A stretch of DNA of 64,000 bases from Photobacterium sp. TY1-4 (lineage in GTDB: Bacteria > Pseudomonadota > Gammaproteobacteria > Enterobacterales > Vibrionaceae), in assembly GCF_025398175.1 (NCBI RefSeq), contig NZ_CP099734.1, positions 1,240,001 through 1,304,000 on the forward strand, given 5' to 3'. Each line of letters starts with the position of its first letter. The first letter of the stretch is position 1. The translations under genes were made by a program, and so were the position numbers. Positions 26,631 through 36,210 of this stretch are shown here, in pieces. The notes below the pieces were generated by a model. It did no database searches and was not told where the DNA came from. It worked only from the letters and a program-made list of their open reading frames with translations.

Positions 26631-28250
26631 TCAAGCCTTCTTATCGCCCGAAAGGGTAAATTGACGCAGTAAATGTTCTAACTGCTCGACCAATTGCTCA
26701 AGATTTACGCTAATCTCTCGTGATTGTAGCGCACGGCTGGAGGTATCGTCGGCATGGCTGGTGATTGTTTCCACTTTGGTGCGAATGGAATCGACCATGC
26801 TGGCCTGGGCACTGCTTTGCTGTTGGATGTCGTTGGCATGGTGATTGACCACCTGGATCCCGTTGCCGATCTCTGACAGCGCTTTGGAGAGCTGCTCAAT
26901 GGTTTCCATTTTACTGTACGCCGTCTGACAGGTGTCTTCCACAGCGCTGGCTGAGGCTTCACAATCAGCATGCAGCGCCTGGATAATCGACTGGATGTCA
27001 CCGGTGGCCTGATGCGTGCGATTGGCCAGGTTACGTACCTCTTCCGCGACAACGGCAAAACCACGGCCCTGCTCGCCGGCTCGGGCAGCTTCAATCGCGG
27101 CGTTGAGCGCCAGCAGGTTGGTTTGCTCGGCAATCCCGCGGATCACATCGAGGATGCTGGTGACCTGCTGGCTTTGCTCGTTGAGGTTGTCGATCCGGAC
27201 CTTGACGTTCTCGATGTCGGTGACCAGGTGCTTGATGCCTGCTCCGGCATCATCAGCCAGGCTCGTGCCTTCCAATGCGGCATCCGCAGCACTTTCACTC
27301 AGGCTGGCCGCTTCTGTGGTACGGCGTTCGACATCGTGTTGCTGATGTTGCATCTCGTCGATGGCCGTGAGCATCTCGGATGTTTCCAGGCGCTGGCTGT
27401 CGGCGGCGCTGGTGGTATCGGCCGAGACCCGGATCAACTGGTTGGCCTGTTGGGTCAGCGATTCCGAGGTATTCTGGACCTGTTGCAGGCTGGCGGTGAA
27501 GTTATCCAGCATCTGGTCATAGCTGCGACACAACTCACCGATTTCATCGGTGCGATTTTCATTGAGGCGGCCGCTGAGATCCTGATACAAGCTGGTCTGT
27601 TTCATATAGCCCGACACCCGGAGCAACGGACGAACGATCATCCGGCGGATCAGGGTCAGGGCGAACAGGAAGCCGGTCGCGGCGATGGCAGCCATGATCC
27701 CGGCGGTGATCAGCAACTGCTCATCAACCCGCTGGTACAGCGGTCCCAGGTTATATTCCAGCCGTACGACCCCGAGGACTTCACCTTCTTCGGCCAGGTG
27801 GCACTGGATACAATTGGTGCCGCGATAATTACTGCTGGCCTTCATCGGCAGGGCAACAAGGAGGGTTTTACCGCTCTCGGTGGTGATGGTTTCGCTGATC
27901 TGCTCTCCTTTGAGCGCCCGCTGGTCAAAGTCATCAATCGGGGCCTGATTCTCAAAGCCCGGGCCGTAAAGTTTGGTGACTGCCGGTCCCCGGATGACGC
28001 GCACGTTTTCAATGCCTTTGTGCGACAGCACTTTTTCCCGCAGCGTTTCCCGCTGCGACATGGTGCCGGTCAGCATCATCATGTTCAGGCTGTCGAAATA
28101 GTTGCCGGCTTTATCTAAGGTTTGTTCGCTAATCACCGACTCCAGCAGCGCTTTCTGCTGGCGGGATTCATATGCCAGGGAGGTGATTAGCACAATGGCA
28201 AAAACAATAAACAGCGTCAGGAGGAGCTTATGAGCAATAGTTAAGCGCAT
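26631..28250 (-). CDS. Methyl-accepting chemotaxis protein with periplasmic c-haem motif
   Basis: The 539-residue transducer has an N-terminal membrane segment (about 8-28), a periplasmic sensor (29-175), a second segment (about 178-200), a HAMP region, and a full signalling hairpin ([18 protein letters not shown]). The sensor carries a c-type haem motif CIQCH (Cys147, Cys150, His151) in the Tll0287/DUF3365-like context of a redox or gas sensor. Most chemoreceptors lack a haem site. It probably reports redox state, oxygen or NO to the flagellar motor through CheA. It is single-gene with no obvious terminator beyond a weak hairpin after its end. Haem attachment needs the Ccm system, which the tor genes also need. 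Confidence 0.85.
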   Translation of the reverse strand: MRLTIAHKLLLTLFIVFAIVLITSLAYESRQQKALLESVISEQTLDKAGNYFDSLNMMMLTGTMSQRETLREKVLSHKGIENVRVIRGPAVTKLYGPGFENQAPIDDFDQRALKGEQISETITTESGKTLLVALPMKASSNYRGTNCIQCHLAEEGEVLGVVRLEYNLGPLYQRVDEQLLITAGIMAAIAATGFLFALTLIRRMIVRPLLRVSGYMKQTSLYQDLSGRLNENRTDEIGELCRSYDQMLDNFTASLQQVQNTSESLTQQANQLIRVSADTTSAADSQRLETSEMLTAIDEMQHQQHDVERRTTEAASLSESAADAALEGTSLADDAGAGIKHLVTDIENVKVRIDNLNEQSQQVTSILDVIRGIAEQTNLLALNAAIEAARAGEQGRGFAVVAEEVRNLANRTHQATGDIQSIIQALHADCEASASAVEDTCQTAYSKMETIEQLSKALSEIGNGIQVVNHHANDIQQQSSAQASMVDSIRTKVETITSHADDTSSRALQSREISVNLEQLVEQLEHLLRQFTLSGDKKA

Positions 28251-28436
28251 CTTCCATGGTCTCTTTGGGTAGGGCTGCAGATTCTTGTAATAGTTCTTAC
28301 ATATTTTTTATGGACATAGTGTAGTGTTTACGCTTGTTAAAAAATAGTGCCTCAGTAGTTATTGTGACGTTGAACACGCCGCCAACTTCACATTTTGCAC
28401 ACAATTGACCACGTGCTGAATTAGCGGCTGCAGACG

Positions 28437-28464
28437 AAAAAAAGCTCGCATGGCGAGCTTTTTC
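28437..28464 (-). terminator. Terminator of the 938-residue lipoprotein gene
   Basis: A perfect stem AAAAAGCTCGC-CAT-GCGAGCTTTTT (minus strand) with T tracts on both sides lies about 40 bases past the lipoprotein stop. Confidence 0.9.
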
Positions 28465-28505
28465 TTAGTGAGAGCCTCTGTAGAAGCTTGGCAGAGCGGA
28501 ACAGG

Positions 28506-31322
28506 CTACTGGCTCTGGGTAAAGCCACATGTTTGCCCATCGTTAAGAATTGTGCCGGCAACCGGCCCTTGTGGCTCACCATCTGCGGGCGGCTCTGCCG
28601 GTGGATTGACCGGTTCGGTAATGGGCACCACATTCGGCACCGTGTCGGCGTCGACCAGGGTCACCAGATCACTCCACATTTCGCCGTCAGTGGCGGCGTA
28701 CTGCAGATCCGGGTCGCTTTGCCAGCGAGCCTGGTGGTTGAACGCTTTGATCGCAAACCCCAGACCGTCGGTGTCGGTCATCGCAATACGTTCGTTCATC
28801 GAACCGTCGACGGCCTCGTAATAGAGGGTGCCGTCTTCTTCCAGTCTCCAGCGGATCGCGAAGTTAAAGCCACAACCATCCGAATCGACATAGTTGCCGA
28901 GGAAGAAGTCGCCCTGGAAATTATCGCTCAGCTTGAGAAAACGAGAGCTGTCGCCGATGAACCGCAGTGCCCGGTCGTCATTTGTGTTACCACTCTGGCC
29001 TGTCAGCAGTGTCTGGGTGAAGCGGGGGTTACGCTGCTCCCAAATCTGTTTACACAGTGCTGTTTGGTCCTGATATTGCGTCAGCGTCTTCTTCGTGACC
29101 GGGGTGGTGGTGGTGCTGTTCCAGCCTGAATCCTGAGTCGCACAGGCCGCCAGCTGGCCGGGGCTGTATTCCTTGCTGATCAGGGTGAAGATGAGATCCG
29201 TCTCAGGCTGCGCGCCGTAGGCTTTGACGGCCAGGAGTTTGCGGCTGTAGTCAACGCTGGTGAGCGCCCAGTATTCGAATTCATCCGGCGTGGCGGTATT
29301 GGGCGTCAGCTTGAGATAGCCCTGTTCGGTCAGGGACCAACTGCGGCTACCGCCCTGGTGCAGACCATGGACGTAGTATTCCCAGCTGCTGTCGCTGCGT
29401 AAGATAGTGGTGGAGATTTCACCGTCTTCGGTGATCTGCACCAAATGTTGATCCATTAAATTGTTGAGGGTTTGCTGGGTAAATCGCTCATCCCCGCCGC
29501 ATTCGGTGACCGCATTGAGGTACAGGTCCGGGTTGGCCCCCAGGCCGTTGCCAAAGTCACAGACACCGAACGGCGGCAGGTTGTCGCGGCTGGCCGCGGC
29601 GAAAATTTGCAGCTTGGCATTGTTATCAAAGCCGCTGTAGTTGAATGGCTGGTTTTCCAGCAGGGTTTCGCCAATGTGGACGAAGTTCCGATCTTCAACC
29701 AGGAACAGGTTTTTGTGGGCGAACCGGTAGTGATCGGCCAACTGTTGGATCACATTGGGAACATCGAACCGGATGATGGATTTTCCGGCCACCGTGGTCG
29801 GGGCCCAGAAGCCGTTTTCCTGAATATTCCAGGTATTGGCCGCGATGTTGACCCAGTAGCGGGCGGTGAAGTTATTATCATTGATCAGTTCAACCACCAC
29901 GTTGTCGGCAATGGCGAAGCCGTTAATGCCGTTGATGGAAATCGCGGCATCGGCCGGTGCGGTCAACACGCCGTTCAGCTCGGTGTAAGGGCTGTTGGGC
30001 AGGCCGAATGGGGCAACCTGACAGTCAGTGTTGCCGTTGCGGTTGTCACACAACAGATAGGTTTCGCTTTCCGGACGCCAGGTAAAGTAGAATCCGAATG
30101 CCCCTTCGCTAAAGGTCTCGTCCGGTTTGATGTAACGGGTGATGTGATGGTTGTCCTCACTGGAGAGGAAATCATGCATCTTTTTGCCTGCCAGCTGATA
30201 CACCTTGGCGTCCATGGTGATGCCGGCTTTGTCATCGCGAGCCAGGGCCGCATCGGTCAGCAACATGGTTTTGTCGGTGGCTAATTCGACTTTGAGGTAA
30301 TCGAACAGGCCGACCCAGCCCTGGGCGGTGAGCACCTGGCGCGTGATATCGTTGTTGGTGAACTCAGTACTGCCGCTCAGGTAAGTGAAGACCTCGGTGA
30401 GAGCGATGTCTTCGGCGCCGTTTTTGTCCCAGCGAAATTCGTGGATGGCGGTTTCACCCACGCTGGTATTGTCCGCGTTGTAGACCATTTGCTCGGTTAG
30501 GATCCCGCTGCCGCTGTTATCGTTAAACGTGCTGACTTCCCAGTAGCCGTCGTTCAGAATCGCCTGGATATTGGCTTGTGCCGCGGCTTGTTCGGTCACA
30601 AAGCGCTCCATCCGGCCCTGTGTCATGGTTTTCACGATCGACAGCGACAACAAGTCAGTCAGCTTTATCCCTTGCAGTCCGACTTGCGGGAGCAGGGTTG
30701 CTTCCAGATCATCAGCGATGCGGTCCAGATCTTCCTGGAAGAAAAAGACCCGGCTGCGAACCGGCTCATCATAGAGGCCTTCAAAGATCCCCCAGCTCTC
30801 GTCCTGGATCACCCGCTCGACCAGCGCATGGTAGGCCAGCGTCGATTTCAGGCTCACGGTTAGTCGCTCTTCCGTCAGCGGGGCCATGTAAACATGGTCA
30901 GGGATGGGTTCGCCCGGGGCGATGGCGATGTCGGGGCTGTTTGAGAGATCAATCAGCAGTACGGCATTAATCCGGGTGCGGCTGCCGAGAGTGATGTCAT
31001 AGATCCCGTCGCCTTGATTTTTCACGTCCGTGATCTCGATTTGCTCGAGGATCTTCCCTTTCTTATCCAGCCAGACGGCGGCAAAGTTCGCCTGTGCTAA
31101 ATTGGTCTGCGCGTCGGCATAGGCCGTGCGGATCAGCCCCAACCCACCTGAGCGGTTGGCCGCGATCAGATCCGGCGGCGTATCGACTGTGATCGTGAAT
31201 TTTGTTGAGACCGGTACGGCATCGGCTTCCGCGGCGGGTTGGCTGTCACCACCACCGCCCCCACAGGCAGTCAAAAATAAACTACAGGCCGCGACAAGGC
31301 AGCATCCCAGATAAGCACGCAT
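28506..31322 (-). CDS. Large hypothetical lipoprotein (938 residues)
   Basis: The start ATG 31322 (MRAYLGCC) has GGGGAAG about 7 bases upstream; the longer frame to 31340 would use a start whose sequence overlaps this site. A signal peptide with lipobox LTAC (Cys20) and a run of five Gly precede an acidic linker. The rest is rich in beta-strand-like sequence and aromatics, with several Cys pairs. No catalytic motif was recognised; there is no repeat large enough to identify a fold. It probably sits on the outer membrane. I do not recognise the family. Confidence 0.7.
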   Translation of the reverse strand: MRAYLGCCLVAACSLFLTACGGGGGDSQPAAEADAVPVSTKFTITVDTPPDLIAANRSGGLGLIRTAYADAQTNLAQANFAAVWLDKKGKILEQIEITDVKNQGDGIYDITLGSRTRINAVLLIDLSNSPDIAIAPGEPIPDHVYMAPLTEERLTVSLKSTLAYHALVERVIQDESWGIFEGLYDEPVRSRVFFFQEDLDRIADDLEATLLPQVGLQGIKLTDLLSLSIVKTMTQGRMERFVTEQAAAQANIQAILNDGYWEVSTFNDNSGSGILTEQMVYNADNTSVGETAIHEFRWDKNGAEDIALTEVFTYLSGSTEFTNNDITRQVLTAQGWVGLFDYLKVELATDKTMLLTDAALARDDKAGITMDAKVYQLAGKKMHDFLSSEDNHHITRYIKPDETFSEGAFGFYFTWRPESETYLLCDNRNGNTDCQVAPFGLPNSPYTELNGVLTAPADAAISINGINGFAIADNVVVELINDNNFTARYWVNIAANTWNIQENGFWAPTTVAGKSIIRFDVPNVIQQLADHYRFAHKNLFLVEDRNFVHIGETLLENQPFNYSGFDNNAKLQIFAAASRDNLPPFGVCDFGNGLGANPDLYLNAVTECGGDERFTQQTLNNLMDQHLVQITEDGEISTTILRSDSSWEYYVHGLHQGGSRSWSLTEQGYLKLTPNTATPDEFEYWALTSVDYSRKLLAVKAYGAQPETDLIFTLISKEYSPGQLAACATQDSGWNSTTTTPVTKKTLTQYQDQTALCKQIWEQRNPRFTQTLLTGQSGNTNDDRALRFIGDSSRFLKLSDNFQGDFFLGNYVDSDGCGFNFAIRWRLEEDGTLYYEAVDGSMNERIAMTDTDGLGFAIKAFNHQARWQSDPDLQYAATDGEMWSDLVTLVDADTVPNVVPITEPVNPPAEPPADGEPQGPVAGTILNDGQTCGFTQSQ

Positions 31323-31503
31323 AATCACTTCCCCAAACACATACTTTTATTATGTTTTGGGCTGAGTATAGGTTGCGGCCTGATGGCGGTTGTTAAAGCT
31401 GCGGCAGAGTCTTGCAGATTGAGCAGGATCTAAATTGTAAGAATCGGGCGGGCAGGGCGTGAGTGCCGTCGGGCTATTGAGCGGTGTTGCGGGCAGAAGC
31501 AAA

Positions 31504-31527
31504 GCCGGCTGTCTCGGGACAACCGGC
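31504..31527 (-). terminator. Probable queE terminator
   Basis: On the minus strand GCCGGTTGTC-CCGA-GACAGCCGGC forms a 10-bp stem with one mismatch, followed by TTTGCTT, starting 8 bases after the queE stop. Confidence 0.75.
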
Positions 31528-31534
31528 ACGCGGA

Positions 31535-32203
31535 TCAGGCAATCGCCAGGTATTTGTGGGTTTGGATCGAAAGCCGCCAGTTACGTTTGACACACGTTTC
31601 GATGCACAGGGCGGTCGCCCGGGCTTTCTGGCTAATCGGTTGCAGCGCAATGCTGACGTCCGGTTTCAGGGAAACGCCGTTCAGCAACTGGTCGAGCTGT
31701 GCAATATCTTTCTCGGTGCCGACCGGATGTTTGATCTCATCGGCGCGCATTAAGGCCGAAGGAAGGACCGGCAGTTTGGCTTTCATATTGATTTTCGGAG
31801 ACACCGTGACCCAGGTGTTTTCAGTCGCCAGAACTTCAGAGGTGCCGCTGGTTTCAATCTGACAGCGGAATCCGGCTTGCTCCAGCGCTGCGGTCAGCGG
31901 TTGCAGGTCATAGATACATGGCTCCCCCCCGGTGATCACTACGTGACGAGCAGTATATCCTTGATCGTGAAGTAATTTTACCACGCCTTGTGCGTCAAGA
32001 TTGGTCCAGAGCGGCGAGTCGGAGGTCTTGGCCATCACTTGATCTAAGGTTGTGTGATCCTGTGGCTCCGCCGTCCAGGTTTGCTTGGTATCGCACCATG
32101 CACAGCCAACCGGGCACACTTGCAAACGGACGAAAATGGCAGGAACCCCGGTAAATACACCTTCACCCTGAATGGTTTCAAAGACTTCGTTAATTTTGTA
32201 CAC
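31535..32203 (-). CDS. queE: 7-carboxy-7-deazaguanine synthase QueE
   Basis: This 222-residue radical SAM enzyme makes the deazapurine core of queuosine in tRNA. The cluster motif CxxxCxxC is VCPVGCAWCDTK (Cys30, 34, 37), preceded by the family start YKINEVFETIQGEG. The second family motif VVITGGEPCIYD is present. It acts in the cytoplasm with QueD and QueC, none of which is in this window. Confidence 0.96.
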   Translation of the reverse strand: MYKINEVFETIQGEGVFTGVPAIFVRLQVCPVGCAWCDTKQTWTAEPQDHTTLDQVMAKTSDSPLWTNLDAQGVVKLLHDQGYTARHVVITGGEPCIYDLQPLTAALEQAGFRCQIETSGTSEVLATENTWVTVSPKINMKAKLPVLPSALMRADEIKHPVGTEKDIAQLDQLLNGVSLKPDVSIALQPISQKARATALCIETCVKRNWRLSIQTHKYLAIA

Positions 32204-32486
32204 CGCTAACCTCGTGGCGAATCAAATCTATCACTATGGTGCTCTTTTGAGCAGCAGAGCATTATCCCAAAACTGATGGCCCTTGTCTCGGCTGGGGAGG
32301 ATTTATTTGTAAAATAACAACAGCGCCTGCAGGCTGACTGGGCAAAGGACACAGTTCACAGTAGCCATCGGGCATTCATCGTGATGAGTATCACGTCCTG
32401 GACACAAGCGGCTTCACAATTACTTCGCAAAGTAAAAAAATTAATCCACCACGATTTTTATTGCTATTTTGTTCCGGAGTATTGGC

Positions 32487-33701
32487 ATGTATGTCGCTCA
32501 GCCTGGTCATATCGACCATATCAAGAGAAACAATGCCGGCAGCGTCTACAAGCTTATCGATCAGTACGGGCCAGTCTCCCGAATTGAGCTGTCTAAGCTC
32601 AGCCAGCTAGCCCCCGCGAGTATCACCAAAATCACGCGTGAGCTGATTGATGCCCACTTGATAAAAGAAACCCAGTATCAGGAATCCACCTCCCGTGGTC
32701 GCCCGGCCATCGGGTTACTGCCCGCCAATGAAGGGTGGCAGTTTCTGTCGATCCGACTGGGGCGGGGCTATCTGACCATCGCCTTGCATGAACTGGGCGG
32801 TGACATTCTGGTGGAGGAGCGTCAGGATATCGAAGCCTTGCATCAGGATGTGGTGCTGCGGATCCTACTTGACGAAATCAGCAGCTTTTTTGCCCGTCAC
32901 GTGAGTGAGTTGGATCGGATCACTGCCATTGCGGTGTCCCTGCCGGGGCTGGTCAACGCCAAAGATGGCATCGTCCTGCAAATGCCGCATTATGACGTCC
33001 ATAATCTGGAGCTGGGACCGGCGATTCATAACGCGACCGGGCTGCCTGTATTTATCGGCAACGATACCCGCTCCTGGGCGCTGGCCGAGAAGCTGTTCGG
33101 GAATTCTCGCGATGTGGCGAATTCGATTCTGGTGTCGGTCCATCACGGGGTTGGTGCCGGGATCGTGGTTGATCACAATGTGCTGCAGGGGCAAACCGGC
33201 AACATCGGTGAGTTAGGTCATATTCAAATAAAGCCCTATGGCAAGCGCTGTTTCTGCGGCAACCATGGGTGTCTGGAAACCGAGGTGAGTCTGAGCGCGG
33301 TGATTGAGAAGGTGGAGCTGCGGTTGCGGGAAGGACACCTCTCGACTCTGCACGGTAAAACACTGACCATTCAGAAGATCTGTGATGCGGCGGTGGAGGG
33401 CGATACCTTAGCCCGCCAGGTGATGGTTGAGCTGGGCCATAATCTGGGCCAGGCTATCGCGATCATGGTGAATCTGTTTAATCCGGACAAGATCCTGATT
33501 GGCAGTGAACTGAACCGCGCGAAAGACATTCTGTTTCCGGCCATCATGGAGTGCGTTCGCACCCAATCGCTGCCGATTTACAACCAGAATCTGACCATAG
33601 AGCAAAGCTGTTTCTATACCCAGGCAACGATGCCCGGTGCGGCGCTGGTCAAACAGGCGATGTATGACGGCCACTTGTTGATGAAGTTGATCGAAGGCTA
33701 G
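32487..33701 (+). CDS. mlc: ROK-family transcriptional regulator Mlc
   Basis: The protein has 404 residues from ATG 32487; GGAG lies about 9 bases upstream. The N-terminal winged helix resembles E. coli Mlc closely (QPGHIDHIKRNNAGSVYKLI; SRIELSKLSQLAPASITKIT). The ROK domain has the zinc motif in RCFCGNHGCLETEVS with the His of GHIQIKPYG. Mlc represses glucose PTS and other sugar genes and is sequestered by EIICB-Glc. It is transcribed alone, with a terminator just after it. Confidence 0.93.
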   Translation: MYVAQPGHIDHIKRNNAGSVYKLIDQYGPVSRIELSKLSQLAPASITKITRELIDAHLIKETQYQESTSRGRPAIGLLPANEGWQFLSIRLGRGYLTIALHELGGDILVEERQDIEALHQDVVLRILLDEISSFFARHVSELDRITAIAVSLPGLVNAKDGIVLQMPHYDVHNLELGPAIHNATGLPVFIGNDTRSWALAEKLFGNSRDVANSILVSVHHGVGAGIVVDHNVLQGQTGNIGELGHIQIKPYGKRCFCGNHGCLETEVSLSAVIEKVELRLREGHLSTLHGKTLTIQKICDAAVEGDTLARQVMVELGHNLGQAIAIMVNLFNPDKILIGSELNRAKDILFPAIMECVRTQSLPIYNQNLTIEQSCFYTQATMPGAALVKQAMYDGHLLMKLIEG

Positions 33702-33741
33702 CGATGTGAGCCCTCAAGGCGTCTGTGAGTGCGTTAATTTA

Positions 33742-33765
33742 AACCGGGTGAACGCCCGGTTTTTT
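33742..33765 (+). terminator. mlc terminator
   Basis: AACCGGG-TGAACG-CCCGGTT followed by TTTT lies 41 bases after the mlc stop. Confidence 0.88.
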
Positions 33766-34000
33766 GATCGTAATGCTTGTCTAACTCGTCCGGACATGAG
33801 CGACTCTATCTGATTCAATAATCAATAAAAAATGGGTCAAAGTCGGTCTATTTAACACGCTGATGACAGCCATCCTTTTGAATCTTGTCGAAAAAACACA
33901 CTTTACGTCTGAATTGTTTCTAATTATCAAAAAATAAGTGTGCCTAAGGGAAAAGAATAAGCATATCTTTGCTGCGTTTTCTAATAGTAAGGAGTTGCGC

Positions 34001-35431
34001 ATGAAGTTGAAAACGCTTGCAGCCATGGTGGCACTGATGTCCTTGGCCGGTTGTGGTGGAGGTGGTAGTTCAGAAGGCGGGAAATCGACACCCAAACTGA
34101 AAGTTAGTGAGATTACCTATTCAGACCCCGGATTAAAACAATGCGTGCTGGATGCCGGAGTGACCTATGCCCATGAACTGAAGGTACTTTTCTGCGAAGA
34201 GAAGGGGCTCACGGATGTGTCGAGCTTACAGCATTTTCCTAACTTACATGCGTTGGAGCTTAGGGATAATGCAATTGAGCAGATTGATCTGTCCAACCTG
34301 ACGGAGCTCGAATGGCTGACGTTGTCGGGGAACTTGCTTAAACGTTTGGATTTAAGCCGGAATACGGAGTTAGTCAGTATTTCGGTCAATAATAATCAGC
34401 TGACTTCACTCGATGTTTCCCAAAGTCCCGACTTGTTATCTATCTGGGCGGATAAGAACCCGCTTTCAGCCATTGATGTGACACGCAACTCTAAACTGAC
34501 AGATATAAATCTGGGTGCGAATGCGATTTCTAATCTTGACCTGACTTATAACCCTCAGCTTGAAACGCTGGATATGAGTGGCAGCCAACTCGAGACGATT
34601 GACCTCAGTGCGAATAGCAAGTTGAAAGAGTTAAACCTTGCTAAGAACAAGCTCACCACGGTGTCGTTGAAGTTCAATCCGCAACTAGAAGATGTGACTC
34701 TCGATGGGAATCAGATCACTACGCTTGATTTGTCGGCGAACCCCAAACTGACCCATGTCAGCGCCAGCAGTAATGAACTGACTGAAATTGATGTTTCGAA
34801 AAATACAACACTGAAAGATCTATTGGTGGCTGACAATCACCTCACGACGATTGATTTGTCACAGAACGGTCAGCTGGAGTGGCTGCTGCTGCGGGACAAT
34901 CAGATAACAGACATCGATCTGAGCCAAAACGTATCGTTGAAGACGCTGGGGATTTCGGCAAATCCACTAAACGTTATTGATTTAAGCCAAAACCTGAAGT
35001 TGGAGTCATTCACCTTTCTCGCAGATCCGTTGGCATACCCGGGCTCTGGGTTAAACACGATCGATTTGTCTCAGAATCGAATGTTAAGATGGCTGCAAAT
35101 CGGGGAGCATTCATTGTCCAGCTTGGATCTTAGCCAGAACGTCAATCTTGAATACCTCAGTGCTGGCAGTAACGAGCTTCCAGCCATTGATCTTAAGCAG
35201 AACACCAAGTTGACCAATCTGAGCCTGGGAGATAATCAGCTCGCGACGATTGATTTGTCCAAGCAGCCCAAACTGGAATGGCTTTTCATCACGAAAAATA
35301 ATCTGACGGACATCAACCTGGAGAAAAATCCTAAGCTGGTTAGTGTGAGCGCCCTGCTGAATCCGCTGTCAGAACCAACCAAGACACATCTGGATGTCCT
35401 GGCAAAACGAGGGGTCCAAGTGTTCTATTAA
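34001..35431 (+). CDS. Leucine-rich-repeat lipoprotein
   Basis: The protein has 476 residues from ATG 34001, with AAGGAG about 7 bases upstream. Lipobox SLAGC (Cys18) and a GGGGSS linker precede about 18 LRR units of roughly 21 residues, each of the form LxxLDLSxNxxL (for example LEWLTLSGNLLKRLDLSRNT and LKELNLAKNKLTTVSLKFNP). The repeats give a solenoid for protein binding, resembling internalin-like or InlJ-type surface proteins. It probably sits on the outer membrane. The partner is unknown; a terminator follows. Confidence 0.85.
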   Translation: MKLKTLAAMVALMSLAGCGGGGSSEGGKSTPKLKVSEITYSDPGLKQCVLDAGVTYAHELKVLFCEEKGLTDVSSLQHFPNLHALELRDNAIEQIDLSNLTELEWLTLSGNLLKRLDLSRNTELVSISVNNNQLTSLDVSQSPDLLSIWADKNPLSAIDVTRNSKLTDINLGANAISNLDLTYNPQLETLDMSGSQLETIDLSANSKLKELNLAKNKLTTVSLKFNPQLEDVTLDGNQITTLDLSANPKLTHVSASSNELTEIDVSKNTTLKDLLVADNHLTTIDLSQNGQLEWLLLRDNQITDIDLSQNVSLKTLGISANPLNVIDLSQNLKLESFTFLADPLAYPGSGLNTIDLSQNRMLRWLQIGEHSLSSLDLSQNVNLEYLSAGSNELPAIDLKQNTKLTNLSLGDNQLATIDLSKQPKLEWLFITKNNLTDINLEKNPKLVSVSALLNPLSEPTKTHLDVLAKRGVQVFY

Positions 35432-35446
35432 TCACACGATGGAATA

Positions 35447-35480
35447 AGCAAAGGCGTTTCGGTTGATGCGCCTTTTGCTG
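35447..35480 (+). terminator. Terminator of the LRR gene
   Basis: AGCAAAGGCG ... CGCCTTTTGCT forms an imperfect 10-bp stem with a T-rich 3' arm, 15 bases after the stop. Confidence 0.7.
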
Positions 35481-35531
35481 TGTGTAAGGCATGTGGCATT
35501 ATTAATCTGTGGTCAACACTTTGCTTTTGTG

Positions 35532-35659
35532 AACTCACCGCGGATACTGAAACGCTATCTGGCTAAAGCAATGCCATAGATTGGAGGACTGGGGGGCGGC
35601 GTTTTTGGAATCGGGTTGACCCAGTGTGGTAAAGCCTGATGCGGAGAGTTCACGTTATC
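35532..35659 (-). pseudogene. IS110/IS1111-type transposase relic A
   Basis: The minus strand reads YGIALAR-stop-RFSIRGE, a decayed version of the IS110 start VYGIDLAKHNFSIHGE found at 60.09 kb. Upstream, its end reads CACGTTATC then GTTTTCA (35660-35666). It shares a perfect 32-base direct repeat (35542-35573) with relic B (36920-36951), including the same in-frame TAG. Only about 128 bases of the element remain. Confidence 0.7.
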
Positions 35660-35796
35660 GTTTTCAGATAGTGCAAAGTAACTGTGATATTTGTCATTTT
35701 CTTAAAGTTAGTTAAACTGATTCACAAAGGTGTTTTTTATTGCCAACCCTCTTTTGAAATAGTTTATAGTGGCCTTTTTTAAGGGAATGTTGAGCT

Positions 35797-36210
35797 ATGA
35801 ATAATAAGCCATGCCCAGTTCTCGTAGGGCTAACTTTCGATGATGAAAGCAAAGAAGCTTTAGAAGCAATTAATGAAATGAATAGTGTGATTGAGAATGG
35901 CTGGATCGCCATAGCACTAGGTCACTTAGCCATTATATTTGGAGGTCTGGCCGTAAAGTCTCCGGCATCGGCTGGGCCTGTTGAAAACACGCTGGGGTTT
36001 CAATTGATTTCTAATGATGTCACAACAACTTCTTGGAGTATATACCAAACTAATTGGGAGTATTTTTTTAAGTCTTTCGGTGCACTAGAACGCCATGCAA
36101 AAAATCAGATAAGTACAATCGCTGGTTTACAAATGTTGCGAGGGAAGATTAGCCCCAAAGAAAGACAGTTTTGGAAAGCTGTACACTATGGCTGTAAGGT
36201 TGCGCAATGA
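35797..36210 (+). CDS. Hypothetical protein, cassette-like gene 1
   Basis: The protein has 137 residues. It begins MNNKPCPVLVGLTFDDESKE and has one likely membrane-associated hydrophobic stretch (GWIAIALGHLAIIFGGLAV, residues 35-53), then a polar C-terminus rich in aromatics. The ribosome-binding site is weak (AAGGGAATGTTGAGCT). The stop overlaps the next start (ATGA), which suggests translational coupling. Its DNA is more AT-rich than the flanks. No family recognised. It lies between two IS110 relics. Confidence 0.6.
   Translation: MNNKPCPVLVGLTFDDESKEALEAINEMNSVIENGWIAIALGHLAIIFGGLAVKSPASAGPVENTLGFQLISNDVTTTSWSIYQTNWEYFFKSFGALERHAKNQISTIAGLQMLRGKISPKERQFWKAVHYGCKVAQ

Noticed and set aside
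26970..28118. 382-codon plus-strand frame opposite the chemoreceptor
   Set aside because: It is antisense to a clear MCP gene and its composition is that of a shadow frame.
29472..30284. 270-codon plus-strand frame inside the lipoprotein gene
   Set aside because: It is antisense to the 938-residue gene, with no start signal or family look.
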